Numbered from the stretch's first letter, positions 7,031 through 15,849 are shown. The stretch is 64,000 bases of DNA from Paeniglutamicibacter terrestris (GCF_012271785.1 NZ_JAAWVT010000004.1:248001-312000); one strand, 5' to 3'. The notes: generated by a model not told the origin, from the letters alone. A program made the numbers and translations.

Positions 7031-8659
7031 GTGCGCAACCCACAACACCTGAGAACGCTGGCAGTTCTTGCCTCCATCCTATTGGTCGGCACCGGATGCG
7101 CGCCCGTGGGGTCGGGCATCGGCGGCGCCAAGTCCGCCGAGCCCTCGCTGGCACTGCTCACCGCTGCTCTTCCCGAGACACTTAACCCGCTGGCCGGATT
7201 CGACAACAACGGCACGGGAAAAATCAACGAATCCCTCTACACGCTTACCGGCACCGCGGAAAGCTTGCCGCAGATCACGCCACTGTTGGCGGCGGCGGAG
7301 CCCACAGTTTCCCCCGATGCACGCACCTGGACGGTCAAGTTGCGCAGCGATGTCCGGTTCAGCGACGGAACCGCCCTTGACGCCACGGATGTCGTGGCAA
7401 GTTACCAGGCCATCATGGATCCGGCGAGCGCCTCCCCCATCCTCGGCACGCTCTCAAACGTCGTGGACGTCAAGTCCATGGACTCACACACCGTCGAATT
7501 CACCTTGCGCGAAGCCCAGGTCTCCTTCAAGACGGCGATGCTCATCGGTATCGCCCCGTCCGAATCCATTGTGCCCGGGCAGCGCGTGGAGAACTCGGTG
7601 CTAAACCGAGCCCCGATCGGCACCGGCCCCTACCTGGTGGATTCGCTGGATCCCGCGCGCCTAGTGCTGAAGGCAAACCCGAGATACCGCGACGGTGAGG
7701 TCGCGCTGAAGCGCGTTATCTACGAGGCCGCTCCCGATGATAACGCTCGGGCCCAGCGCATGCTGGCCGGGGAATTTGACGGCACCGTGCTACCCCCGCG
7801 GCTCGCTGCCACCTTCGGCACCAACCCCGAGTTCGAGCTGGTGACGGCCACCTCCGCGGACTGGCGCGGGCTCTCCCTGCCCGCGGATAACCCGCTGACA
7901 TCCGACCCGAGGGTGCGTCTGGCCCTGAACCTTGCGGTGGACAGGCAGTCATTGATTGACGGTGTGCTGGCGGGTGCCGGGCGTGCGGCAAACACCTTTG
8001 TTCCAGCCGAATATGGCGACGCGTTTGACCCCTCCGCCGTTTTTGCCCACGATCCGCAGCGCGCCGCGGGGCTGCTCGATGAGGCAGGCTGGCTGATCGG
8101 GGACGATTCCATGCGCTCGAAAAACGGGAGACCGGCCGCGTTCACGCTGATGTACAACCCCGGCGATTCGCTGCGCCGGGACCTGTCGCTGGCCTTCTCC
8201 GCACAGATGAAGCTGCTGGGCATCGATGTACCGGTCGAGGCGGCGACCTTCGAAATGGCCGAGCCGCGGGCGGGAACCGACGCGATCATGCTCGGCGGGG
8301 GTGACACCCCGTATGACGTGGACACTCAGCTGTACAAGATGCTGCATTCCTCCTATCCCTCCGCGGGCGCGTACTACGACAATCCGAGCAAGTTCGCGGA
8401 TTCCGCCATGGACAAGGCGCTAGAAGCCGGGCGCACCACCCTTGATGAGACCAAACGGGCCGCCGCCTACCGCGAGGTTCAGCGCCGCTACGTCGAGAAC
8501 CCCTCCATGGTGCTGCTCGCGTTCATCGACCACACCTATATCCAGCGCACCTCCGTTTCTACTGCCTGGCAGGGAACCGGGACGCTACTTGAGCCGCACG
8601 ACCACGGCACCACGTGGGGCCCGTGGGTGAAGCTCGGCCAATGGGTCCCGAAACCATGA
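7031..8659 (+). CDS. ABC importer substrate-binding lipoprotein, family 5 (peptide/nickel type)
   Basis: 542 aa, GTG start at 7031 with GAAAGG about 15 nt upstream. Signal peptide with a lipobox-like VGTGC (Cys near residue 23). SBP family 5 features: TLNPLAGFDN near the N-terminus, RSDVRFSDGTALDATDVVASYQAI, NRAPIGTGPYLVDS, and RLALNLAVDRQSLIDGVLAGAG. A C-terminal HDHG within EPHDHGTTWGPW resembles metal-ligand histidines of nickel-binding members (inference). It starts an operon with two permease genes and two ATPase domains. With the ArsR sensor in front and the urease operon 3.8 kb away, nickel or a nickel chelate is the likeliest cargo; an oligopeptide is the alternative. Confidence 0.88.
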   Translation: MRNPQHLRTLAVLASILLVGTGCAPVGSGIGGAKSAEPSLALLTAALPETLNPLAGFDNNGTGKINESLYTLTGTAESLPQITPLLAAAEPTVSPDARTWTVKLRSDVRFSDGTALDATDVVASYQAIMDPASASPILGTLSNVVDVKSMDSHTVEFTLREAQVSFKTAMLIGIAPSESIVPGQRVENSVLNRAPIGTGPYLVDSLDPARLVLKANPRYRDGEVALKRVIYEAAPDDNARAQRMLAGEFDGTVLPPRLAATFGTNPEFELVTATSADWRGLSLPADNPLTSDPRVRLALNLAVDRQSLIDGVLAGAGRAANTFVPAEYGDAFDPSAVFAHDPQRAAGLLDEAGWLIGDDSMRSKNGRPAAFTLMYNPGDSLRRDLSLAFSAQMKLLGIDVPVEAATFEMAEPRAGTDAIMLGGGDTPYDVDTQLYKMLHSSYPSAGAYYDNPSKFADSAMDKALEAGRTTLDETKRAAAYREVQRRYVENPSMVLLAFIDHTYIQRTSVSTAWQGTGTLLEPHDHGTTWGPWVKLGQWVPKP

Positions 8660-9669
8660 GAACGCACGACGCTACGCTGGGCCTCGCACGGCGGCGCTCG
8701 CGCGCACGCGAAGTGCTGAGCCTGCTCGGACGCCGGGCGTTGGTGGGTGTTCCGGCCACCGTCGGGATCACCGCCGCTGTTTTCTGGCTTGCCTCCCTGG
8801 CTCCCTTCAATCCACTGGCCCAATATCTGGGCACGCAATACGAACATTCAACCCCTGAGCAACGCGCGACGTTGACCGAGCAGCTGGGGCTCAACGACGC
8901 CTGGTACGCGATCTGGGGACGCTGGATGACCGGGGTGGTGCGTGGTGAGGCGGGTACCTCACGGGTTTTCGGCCAACCGGTGACCCAGGTGATTTCCGAG
9001 CGCCTGCCCTACACGGCATTATTGGTGGGGCTCGGACTGCTGGTGGCGATGGTGCTCTCGGTCCTGCTGGCGGTTAGCGCGGCGCGGCGCCCCGGTTCGC
9101 CTCTAGATACCGTCGCTCTGGGACTGGTGCATCTGGCCCAAGCAATCCCGCCGTTTGTTCTGGGGCTAGTGGCCATTGCCATCTTCGCGATTGGGCTGGG
9201 TCTACCGGCCGGAGGCTCAGCGTCGGGCGGTCTGGATCCTACACCGGCAGGCATCGCCCTGCACCTGGTGCTGCCCGTGGGCGTGCTGGCGGTGACCCTG
9301 CTGCCGTGGCTGGTATTAAACCTTCGGGCCTCGGTGCTCGAGGCGCTGGAATCCGACGCGGTGCTGGCCGCGCGCGGACGCGGACTGAGCGAATTCACGG
9401 TGCTACGCACCCAGGTACTTCCGGTGGCGCTGCTGCCGTTCATCACGGTGGTGGGTTCGCGCTTGGGTGAGTTGGTCACCGGGGCATTGCTCATCGAGGC
9501 GGTGTTCTCCTGGCCCGGCTTGGCTTCGGCAACGGTGTCCTCGGCCATCGCCGGGGATTTTCCGCTACTTGCCGCGGTGACCGCGCTTTCGTGCGCGGTC
9601 GTTTTTGCCGGCTCGGCGTTGGCCGACGCCTGTTACCTTGTCTTTGACCCGCGGGTCAGCGATGTCTAG
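8656..9669 (+). CDS. ABC importer permease, DppB/NikB type
   Basis: 337 aa from ATG 8656, which overlaps the stop of the binding-protein gene (ATGA); the frame also extends upstream but inside the coding sequence of that gene. Six membrane segments with the N-terminal PATVGITAAVFWLASLAPFNP helix typical of DppB-like permeases. An EAA-type coupling loop follows LESDAVLAARGRGLSEFTVLRTQVLPVAL. Translational coupling indicates stoichiometric assembly with the next gene. Confidence 0.9.
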   Translation: MRTHDATLGLARRRSRAREVLSLLGRRALVGVPATVGITAAVFWLASLAPFNPLAQYLGTQYEHSTPEQRATLTEQLGLNDAWYAIWGRWMTGVVRGEAGTSRVFGQPVTQVISERLPYTALLVGLGLLVAMVLSVLLAVSAARRPGSPLDTVALGLVHLAQAIPPFVLGLVAIAIFAIGLGLPAGGSASGGLDPTPAGIALHLVLPVGVLAVTLLPWLVLNLRASVLEALESDAVLAARGRGLSEFTVLRTQVLPVALLPFITVVGSRLGELVTGALLIEAVFSWPGLASATVSSAIAGDFPLLAAVTALSCAVVFAGSALADACYLVFDPRVSDV

Positions 9670-11314
9670 GCCCCGCCCATTACCCCTGGTTCTGCTGGGG
9701 CTGATTCTTGCCTACGCCCTACTGGTTCCGTGGCTTCAACCTCTGGATCCGCGTGCCGTGGATCTGTCCGCGGTGCTTCAAGCCCCCTCGCTCCAGCATT
9801 TCTTTGGCACCGACCTCTTGGGTAGGGACGTGTGGATCCGCTCCGCCCAGGGACTGCGCATGTCCCTACTGCTGGCGTTGTTCGCCTCGGTCGTCGCTAC
9901 CGTCCTGGGTCTCGGGGTCGGATTGCTGGCCGCCTGGCGCGGCGGAGTCGTGGACAGAATAGCCATGCGCTTGGTGGATGTCACCAACGCCCTGCCGCAC
10001 CTCCTGCTGGCGGTGGTGATCGTGGCTCTGTGGCGCGGGCAGTGGTGGGCGATTGTATTGTCCATAGCGTTAACGCACTGGACGCAGGTGGCCCGGATTG
10101 TGCGCTCGAGGTTGCTGGCCGAGCGCACCGCTGACTATGTCCTACTGGCTCGTGCCTCCGGGGCATCGAGTGCGGCCATCTGGTGCACGCACCTGATTCC
10201 GGCCGTGGCACCACAGGCAGCCATCGCCCTAGTACTGCAACTGCCCCACGCCATCTGGCACGAAAGCTCACTCTCTTTTTTGGGCGTCGGGTTACCGCCC
10301 GAATCCGCCTCGCTGGGCCTGTTGCTGGAGGATGCGCGCGGCGGTTTGCTGGCCGGCGCCTGGTGGTTGTTGGTCTTCCCCGCCGGGCTGCTGGTGTTGG
10401 TCAGTTGGTCCACGGCGGCACTGGTGGATACCGCGGGACGGCGGCGCGGCCGTCGTGCATTCCCCAAGCTCTTCGCGCGGCTCTTCGCCAGGGACCGCGC
10501 TACGCTGTCGGCGGCCGGTTCCGCCACCGCCGAGTTGCCGGTTGGCGAGCTGCAGGTCGGCGCGGCGATCCAGACCAGCTCACTGGACGTTTTTCTCCCC
10601 TCGAGCATGGATCCGGGCACCACTTCGAGGGTCCTGCGCGGGATCAATTACCGGGCCGAAGCCGGGGCGATCAACGTGATCCTCGGGGCTTCGGGAGCCG
10701 GAAAGTCGCTGCTGCTGCGCACCCTGACCGGGTTGCTCCCGGTGGGCGCCCATTTCTCGGGAAACATCAGCGTTCATGGTTCTCCCCGCGATGCAGCGGG
10801 GCTTTCGCGGGCGCGCGGCACAGAAACGGTCTTAGTTCCTGGTTCGGCGACCACCTCGCTGAACCCGGTGCGAAGCATTGCCACGCAGATGCGGCAAACG
10901 CTCAAGGCGGCCAAGCGGTCTTCCTCCCGAACCGATGTCCTTAATGCGCTGGGCGCCGCGGCCGTGGAGGAATCGTTGGCCGGGCGCTACCCCCACGAGC
11001 TTTCCGGCGGGCAGGCCCAACGGGTCGCTCTCGGGTTGGGTTGCGCCGTTGGGGCGCGGATCCTGCTGGTGGATGAGCCCACCAGCGCCCTGGATGCCCG
11101 CACGGTGGAACTCATGGAACAACTCCTGCGGGCACAGGCCGCGGCCGGGATAACAATCATCATGGTCACCCACGATCTGGCTCTGGCTCGGCGTATCGCC
11201 GATTATGTGGCGGTTCTGAACGACGGCGAGGTTGTTGAATCGGGCACCGCCGCGGAGGTGTTGGGTCATCCCCAGCATCCCGCCACCGGTTCACTGCTGG
11301 GAGTACCGGCATGA
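9662..11314 (+). CDS. ABC importer permease (DppC/NikC type) fused to an ATPase domain
   Basis: 550 aa from ATG 9662, which overlaps the previous gene by 8 nt. Residues about 1-260 are a DppC-type permease (FFGTDLLGRDVWIRSAQG, coupling loop LLARASGASSAAIWCTHLIPAVAP, ESSLSFLGVGLPP). Residues about 300-550 are an ABC ATPase: Walker A GASGAGKS, signature LSGGQAQRV, Walker B ILLVDEPTS, and H-loop VTHD. In most systems these are separate proteins (DppC and DppD). No internal stop or ribosome-binding site was seen at the junction, so it is a true fusion. The second ATPase is the next gene. Confidence 0.88.
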   Translation: MSRPRPLPLVLLGLILAYALLVPWLQPLDPRAVDLSAVLQAPSLQHFFGTDLLGRDVWIRSAQGLRMSLLLALFASVVATVLGLGVGLLAAWRGGVVDRIAMRLVDVTNALPHLLLAVVIVALWRGQWWAIVLSIALTHWTQVARIVRSRLLAERTADYVLLARASGASSAAIWCTHLIPAVAPQAAIALVLQLPHAIWHESSLSFLGVGLPPESASLGLLLEDARGGLLAGAWWLLVFPAGLLVLVSWSTAALVDTAGRRRGRRAFPKLFARLFARDRATLSAAGSATAELPVGELQVGAAIQTSSLDVFLPSSMDPGTTSRVLRGINYRAEAGAINVILGASGAGKSLLLRTLTGLLPVGAHFSGNISVHGSPRDAAGLSRARGTETVLVPGSATTSLNPVRSIATQMRQTLKAAKRSSSRTDVLNALGAAAVEESLAGRYPHELSGGQAQRVALGLGCAVGARILLVDEPTSALDARTVELMEQLLRAQAAAGITIIMVTHDLALARRIADYVAVLNDGEVVESGTAAEVLGHPQHPATGSLLGVPA

Positions 11315-12003
11315 GCCTTGAATTGCGAGGAATTTCCTTCAACCATCCGAGCGCCGGCCCTGACTCCGGGAGGCTGTTTGACGGGCTGTCGCTGAGCGTC
11401 GCTCCGGGGGAAATTGTTGGGCTCGGCGCTCCTTCGGGCGCGGGCAAGTCTACGTTGCTGCGCATAGCCGCCTTGATGACCCCCGCGGATGCTGGCTCGG
11501 TGATCATCCAGGGGCAGGAGTATGGACCTGGGTCACCGGTTGGGCGCCACATCCGCCGGTCCATGGGTGTGGTTCTGCAGTCCCCCAGGGCCGCGGCCGA
11601 TCCACGGCTGCGCCTTGGTGCCCTGATCTGCGCGCCGCTGTCCTTCCGCGATGGCTCGCTGCGCCCACGACCGCAACGTTATGAGCGGGAGTTGGCTGAG
11701 CTGGCCGAATGGGTGCAGCTGGACCCGGCACTTCTGTGGCGTTATCCGCATCAGGTTTCCGACGGTCAATTGCAGCGCGCCATGCTGGCCCGAGCCCTAG
11801 CGCTGGAACCGGACGTTTTGATCTGCGACGAGCCCACGGCCCAACTGGACCCCGGGACCACGTCATCCATCATGGGACTGCTAGCTGACCGCGCAGCCAG
11901 TGGCGCCGCGGTGCTGATCGCATCGCACGATGGTGCCGCACTGGCTACGGTTGCCCACACCATGCTGGAACTGACGCAGATCAATCAGCCAAACCCCGGC
12001 TGA
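11311..12003 (+). CDS. ABC importer ATPase, DppF/NikE type
   Basis: 230 aa, ATG 11311 overlapping the stop of the fusion gene (ATGA). Walker A GAPSGAGKS, signature VSDGQLQR (degenerate, with D in place of the second G of LSGGQ), Walker B VLICDEPTA and an H-loop SHDG. It lacks the C-terminal oligopeptide-transport extension of longer DppF proteins, as NikE-like members do. Together with the fused ATPase domain it would form the nucleotide-binding heterodimer. Last gene of the operon; a long palindrome follows. Confidence 0.88.
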   Translation: MSLELRGISFNHPSAGPDSGRLFDGLSLSVAPGEIVGLGAPSGAGKSTLLRIAALMTPADAGSVIIQGQEYGPGSPVGRHIRRSMGVVLQSPRAAADPRLRLGALICAPLSFRDGSLRPRPQRYERELAELAEWVQLDPALLWRYPHQVSDGQLQRAMLARALALEPDVLICDEPTAQLDPGTTSSIMGLLADRAASGAAVLIASHDGAALATVAHTMLELTQINQPNPG

Positions 12004-12073
12004 GCATCGGGCCGATTGATGACTTCGTTTTAGCGTTGGTTTACTGCCCTCTTGAAAGCACACGCAGGGACAC

Positions 12074-12105
12074 CTGGGGGGTCGTATCCGGATACGACCC
12101 CCCAG
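12074..12105. terminator. 32-bp perfect palindrome between convergent genes, probable bidirectional terminator
   Basis: Sixteen-base arms starting CTGGGGGGTC and meeting at TCC|GGA without mismatch. It is located 70 bp after the ABC ATPase stop and 19 bp before the end of the opposing cysteine hydrolase gene. There is no clear U-tract on either side (ACAAAAAT on the plus strand), so termination is probable from position but not certain. Confidence 0.6.
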
Positions 12106-12124
12106 ACAAAAATCCCGAAAATGA

Positions 12125-12772
12125 TCAGGCGACGGGTGCGAAGGCCGCCCGGCCCTGGACTGCGGAGGTACCCAGGTCACTCTTGGGAAGTGCGGTGCCT
12201 GCCGCAACGGCCTGCGCCCAGTCATCGGTGCTGGCCACGGCGGCCATGCTGGACTGCAATAGCACCATCAGCGTCTCGTGCACCTGCTGTGCGCTGGCCG
12301 TACCGGCCTCGTTGGCCAGGTGGATCGCGCCGCTGGCATCGGAGAGCAGCTCCACCGCGATGCCCCGCGGTTCGGCCTCCACCGCGGTGGCGAGGTCGCA
12401 GTTGTTGGTCATGTAGCCGACGATGGTGATGGTCTCGATCTTGTTCTCCCGCAGCCAAGCCTCGAAGTCGGTGCCGGCGAACACGCTGGAATAGCTCTTC
12501 ACCAGGTGCTTCCACGAATCGGTGCGGCGCGAGGCAATCTCCGGGTGCAGCTTCCATCCCTCAGAGCCTTGCGCAAACACCGGCGCTCCAGCCGGGTATT
12601 CGTGCTGAACGGAGACGATCGGCATCCCCTGCTTGTGCGCAAGGTCGATGGCGCGAGTGATGTTTGCCAGGGATTCGAAGCGATCCGGGTACTGGATGGC
12701 CAGAGGTCCTTCTTCGGCAAAGTAGTCATTTTGTACGTCGATGACGATCAGTGCGCGGCGCGTTTCAGCCAT
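12125..12772 (-). CDS. cysteine hydrolase, isochorismatase/nicotinamidase superfamily
   Basis: 215 aa from ATG 12772 (GGAAACGGGG upstream); the frame continues further upstream but only as overlap with the divergent gene. Catalytic triad elements: Asp12 in VIDVQNDYF, Lys in the WKHLVKSYSSVF region, and the nucleophile Cys in GYMTNNCDLATAVEAEPRG. The family hydrolyses amides or imides such as nicotinamide, N-carbamoylsarcosine or peroxyureidoacrylate; the substrate here cannot be named. Divergent from a GlxA-type AraC regulator about 110 bp away, which probably controls it. Confidence 0.87.
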   Translation of the reverse strand: MAETRRALIVIDVQNDYFAEEGPLAIQYPDRFESLANITRAIDLAHKQGMPIVSVQHEYPAGAPVFAQGSEGWKLHPEIASRRTDSWKHLVKSYSSVFAGTDFEAWLRENKIETITIVGYMTNNCDLATAVEAEPRGIAVELLSDASGAIHLANEAGTASAQQVHETLMVLLQSSMAAVASTDDWAQAVAAGTALPKSDLGTSAVQGRAAFAPVA

Positions 12773-12880
12773 GGTGGGCCCCGTTTCCTTGGTGGTTTTG
12801 GTTGAGGATTCCAGCCTGCCAGCCTTCGGAGCGCTACAGTGAGTGGCGTATATGCACACTTTCGATGGAAATGGGCCAAC

Positions 12881-13828
12881 GTGAAAATATCCATCCATGC
12901 CTTCGATGGAATGACCATGTTCCATCTGGCAGCTCCGCTGCTCGTTTTCGGCGAGGTGTCCCGACTTGGCCTGGCCGAGGACTGGGAGGCGAGGGTTTTC
13001 AGCGAGGCAGGTCAGCCGGTGCGTAGTGCCGAAGGGTACGTGATCGGGGATGTCTACGGTCCCGAGATCGTTCGCGATGCCGACCTCGTAGTGCTCCCAT
13101 CCTGGCTGTCGCACCTGCCGGAACCGTCCGAGAATCTGCTTCGCTTGGTACGAGATTCCCATGAACGGGGAGCCGCCATCGCCGGGCTGTGTTTGGGTGC
13201 CTATCCGGTGGCGTGCAGCGGCGTGCTTGACGGGCGCACAGCAGTGACGCATTGGGAGGCGATCAAGGACATGGCCGCCAAGCCGCATGCCGTGGATTTC
13301 GATAGTTCCGCACTTTACATCGACCACGGCGACGTGCTCACCTCAGCCGGTACCGCTTCCTCTTTGGACGCCTGTCTGCACATCGTGCGCACCCACCTGG
13401 GCGCGGCGGCCGCGGCAGCAGTGGCACGACGAATCGTCATCGCCCCGCACCGCGAAGGAGGGCAGGCGCAATACATCGCCCGCCCATTGCCGGACCCCGA
13501 GCTGGACGGGCCACTGGGCAGGACCATTCAATGGGCGCAGGCAAACCTGGATCAGGACTTAGAGGTGGAGGCCATGGCGGCTCACGCCACGATGAGTAAG
13601 CGCAATTTCACCCGCAGATTCAAGGAAGTCACCGGCCTCTCGCCGGCGCGCTGGGTACTCGGGCAGCGACTCGACGACGCCCGCCAACTACTGGAAACTA
13701 CCAGCTGGAGCGTTTCCCGCATTGCGGAGTCCTGCGGTTTCGGCAGCGCGGTGACCTTCCGTCAGAACTTCATCGCGGCCTATGCCACAACCCCAACCTC
13801 GTACCGGGCCCGCTTCACCCGAGGCTAG
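12881..13828 (+). CDS. GlxA family transcriptional regulator (DJ-1/PfpI + AraC HTH)
   Basis: 315 aa from GTG 12881, where the usual start of the family (KISIHAFDGMTMFHLAAPLLVFGE) begins. The longer frame from GTG 12839 is less likely because that codon overlaps a TACAGT -10 box (12835-12840). Residues about 1-185 are a DJ-1/PfpI-like ligand domain (GLCLGAYPVACSGVLDGRTAVTHWE). Residues about 210-315 are an AraC-type double helix-turn-helix (MSKRNFTRRFKEVTGLSPARWVLGQRLDDARQLLE). In this family the first domain senses a metabolite and the second activates neighbouring genes, here most plausibly the divergent cysteine hydrolase. Confidence 0.88.
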   Translation: MKISIHAFDGMTMFHLAAPLLVFGEVSRLGLAEDWEARVFSEAGQPVRSAEGYVIGDVYGPEIVRDADLVVLPSWLSHLPEPSENLLRLVRDSHERGAAIAGLCLGAYPVACSGVLDGRTAVTHWEAIKDMAAKPHAVDFDSSALYIDHGDVLTSAGTASSLDACLHIVRTHLGAAAAAAVARRIVIAPHREGGQAQYIARPLPDPELDGPLGRTIQWAQANLDQDLEVEAMAAHATMSKRNFTRRFKEVTGLSPARWVLGQRLDDARQLLETTSWSVSRIAESCGFGSAVTFRQNFIAAYATTPTSYRARFTRG

Positions 13829-13881
13829 GTGCCTACATGCCAGCTTGGCCTACGGCCGCATGCACGTTGAATCAGTGCCGG

Positions 13882-14472
13882 TCATCCGGCGAGTGACTGG
13901 TCCATTTTTCGGGCATAGGCGCGGTTGGCCCGCTGCCTGGCACCACAGCGTTCTGAGCACCACTGTCGCCGCGCGTGAGTGCGAACCATGAACCTGTCAC
14001 ACGGCGCGGAGGCGCACTGCGCGATGCGATCTGCGTCCGGGCCGGTCAACAACGCGGCGGCATCCTCGGCGATTTGAGCCATGGCATGATCAACAAGCTG
14101 GGTGACCGGATGGCTCGGAACGCGGAGCAGCCCCTTGTCGGGGTCGTATTGCAGCAATGCTGCGCTGGGCACCGCCGTCAGCGCACGGTTAATGGCCCCC
14201 AGCGCCCCGGGGTCGATTTCGACACCTGCTGCATGCGACGCCAAAACCCGCCGGAGGCTCTGCCGCAGATCCGTGAGTCGAAGCTGACAATAGGCCAGCA
14301 GCCCGGTTCCAACTGGCACAAGTTCGTACGCGACGAGCCATGCCGTGGCACTTTCCGGGCTGTTGAGTTCATCAATACGTTGCCCGCCCGGGAGCGTGAC
14401 GCTGCTGTTAGCCAACGCTAGGCACGAATGCTCATCGGTTCCGGGAGCGTGAGGTAGTGGGACCTTAATCAT
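13882..14472 (-). CDS. CGNR zinc-finger (ABATE domain) putative regulator
   Basis: 196 aa from ATG 14472; an alternative GTG at 14529 lies inside an inverted repeat and is unlikely. N-terminal ABATE-like domain (about residues 10-130). The C-terminal zinc finger has CASAPCDRFMVRTHARRQWCSERCGARQRANRAYARK, that is C-x4-C...C-x3-C followed by the CGNR-equivalent CGAR. Such proteins are thought to be transcription regulators, often of a divergent neighbour. Here the neighbour is the LLM flavin oxidoreductase, and a 12-bp-arm inverted repeat lies between them. Effector unknown. Confidence 0.85.
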   Translation of the reverse strand: MIKVPLPHAPGTDEHSCLALANSSVTLPGGQRIDELNSPESATAWLVAYELVPVGTGLLAYCQLRLTDLRQSLRRVLASHAAGVEIDPGALGAINRALTAVPSAALLQYDPDKGLLRVPSHPVTQLVDHAMAQIAEDAAALLTGPDADRIAQCASAPCDRFMVRTHARRQWCSERCGARQRANRAYARKMDQSLAG

Positions 14473-14495
14473 AATACTCACGGTATCAGTTGCGC

Positions 14496-14535
14496 TTTGG
14501 CGTGATAAACCCCTACTGTTAAATATCACGCCAAA
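14496..14535. promoter_or_regulatory. inverted repeat in the CGNR/LLM divergent promoter region
   Basis: Perfect 12-nt arms TTTGGCGTGATA (14496-14507) and TATCACGCCAAA (14524-14535) with a 16-nt spacer. It lies between two divergent starts (14472 and 14569), so it is a strong operator candidate for the CGNR protein. Confidence 0.6.
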
Positions 14536-14568
14536 ACAATCGTTTTACCGTAATAAGTGAGGTAGTCC

Positions 14569-15636
14569 ATGACCAATCAGCACACTTCCGGCACAGCACC
14601 CTTCGCTCTATCGATACTCGACAACGCCTTTACCGGCGTAGGCCACTCGATTGAGGAAACCTTCGAAGAGATGATTTCCCTCGCGAAGCTGGCCGACCGC
14701 CGCGGTTTTCAGCGGTTCTGGATGTCCGAACATCACGCAATGCCCGGTGCCGCCATCCCGTCCCCACAGCTCATGGTGGCTCGGCTAACCGGCGAGACGG
14801 AGCGCATCAGGCTCGGAGCGGGCGGGATCATGCTGCCCAACCACGTCCCCCTAGTTGTCGCCGAACAAATGGGCATGCTCGATGCACTTGCCCCTGGACG
14901 GATCGATCTAGGACTCGGTCGCGCACCTGGCACCGACGGCGCCACCGCCGCCGCGCTGCGCCGCAACCAGACGGCTAACGAAGAGTTTCCGGAACAAATC
15001 GCCGAGCTGCTGGGATTTATGGAAAACAACTTCCCGCACGATCACCCCTACAAGGATGTTCCCGCCGTTCCGGGGCCATGGCAGGCCGATGAGAACCGGG
15101 TTGCCCGCTCCGCGACCAGCGCCGATATCTGGATCTTGGGATCATCGCCCTACTCGGCACAAGTTGCGGCCCGACTGGGTCGTCCGTATGCCTTTGCACT
15201 GCAATTTGGTGCTGCCGACGTGCTGACCGCCCTGCGAATCTACCGCGAGAACTTCCGCCCGTCCCAGTACCTCGCGGAGCCATACAGCTTGGTCAGCATC
15301 GGGGCGATTGCCGATGAGAATCCCGCCGAGGCACGGCGCCAGGCTACGTCCGCTGCCATGGCGATGCTGAGAATGTTCCAGCGCAAGTCCTTCGCACTGC
15401 TTGCTCCCGAGGAAGTGGAAGCCTACCGGGCCAATGAGCAAGAGCGAGCCATCATTGAGGAATACACCGATCGCGCCATTCACGGAACTGCCGCCGAGGT
15501 GGCAGAGGGCCTGGAGGAGCTTCATGCCCAAACCGATGTCGACGAGGTGATGCTGGTTGTTCAGGGACATTCGCGTCGCTCACAAGCACAAACCGTGGAA
15601 CTAATCGCCGACCACTACGGCATGACAGCTAACTGA
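14569..15636 (+). CDS. LLM class flavin-dependent oxidoreductase
   Basis: 355 aa, ATG 14569 preceded by GAGG. Bacterial luciferase-like (alpha/beta) TIM barrel with the typical N-terminus LSILDNAFTGVGHSIEETFEEMISLAKLADRRGFQRFWMSEHH, the GAGGIMLPNHVPL strand and GRIDLGLGRAPGTD, as in the MsnO8-type subgroup. It would use reduced flavin (or F420) to oxidise an unknown substrate. No flavin reductase adjoins it; the fusion protein at 3752 could supply FMNH2 in trans (inference). Control by the divergent CGNR protein is likely. Confidence 0.9.
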   Translation: MTNQHTSGTAPFALSILDNAFTGVGHSIEETFEEMISLAKLADRRGFQRFWMSEHHAMPGAAIPSPQLMVARLTGETERIRLGAGGIMLPNHVPLVVAEQMGMLDALAPGRIDLGLGRAPGTDGATAAALRRNQTANEEFPEQIAELLGFMENNFPHDHPYKDVPAVPGPWQADENRVARSATSADIWILGSSPYSAQVAARLGRPYAFALQFGAADVLTALRIYRENFRPSQYLAEPYSLVSIGAIADENPAEARRQATSAAMAMLRMFQRKSFALLAPEEVEAYRANEQERAIIEEYTDRAIHGTAAEVAEGLEELHAQTDVDEVMLVVQGHSRRSQAQTVELIADHYGMTAN

Positions 15637-15753
15637 ATCAATATCTAAAAGATTTTCTGATCGTTGCAGTCGGCATCGTTGCGGTGTCCACGGTCCTGGC
15701 CGGACTCAGCTCCGACCGAAAGTTGGTAGCCGTAGGCAAGAGTGCCGTATGGC

Positions 15754-15787
15754 TTGCGACCCAAGGCCGGCCGACCTTGGGCCGCAA
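15754..15787. terminator. inverted repeat between convergent LLM and ureD genes
   Basis: Arms TTGCGACCCAAGG (15754-15766) and CCTTGGGCCGCAA (15775-15787), one mismatch, 8-nt loop. Sole structure in the 213-bp gap between the two convergent genes. No U-tract, so only a probable terminator. Confidence 0.5.
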
Positions 15788-15849
15788 CATGGGAGGCTTT
15801 CTCGGCAACTGTGTGGTCAGCGCGCCTGAAACACGGTGGAGAGCAGAGC

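Noticed and set aside
12773-13327. Upstream extension of the cysteine hydrolase frame to 400 aa
   Set aside because: The added part is antisense to the GlxA regulator gene and unrelated to the family; the family N-terminus starts at 12772.
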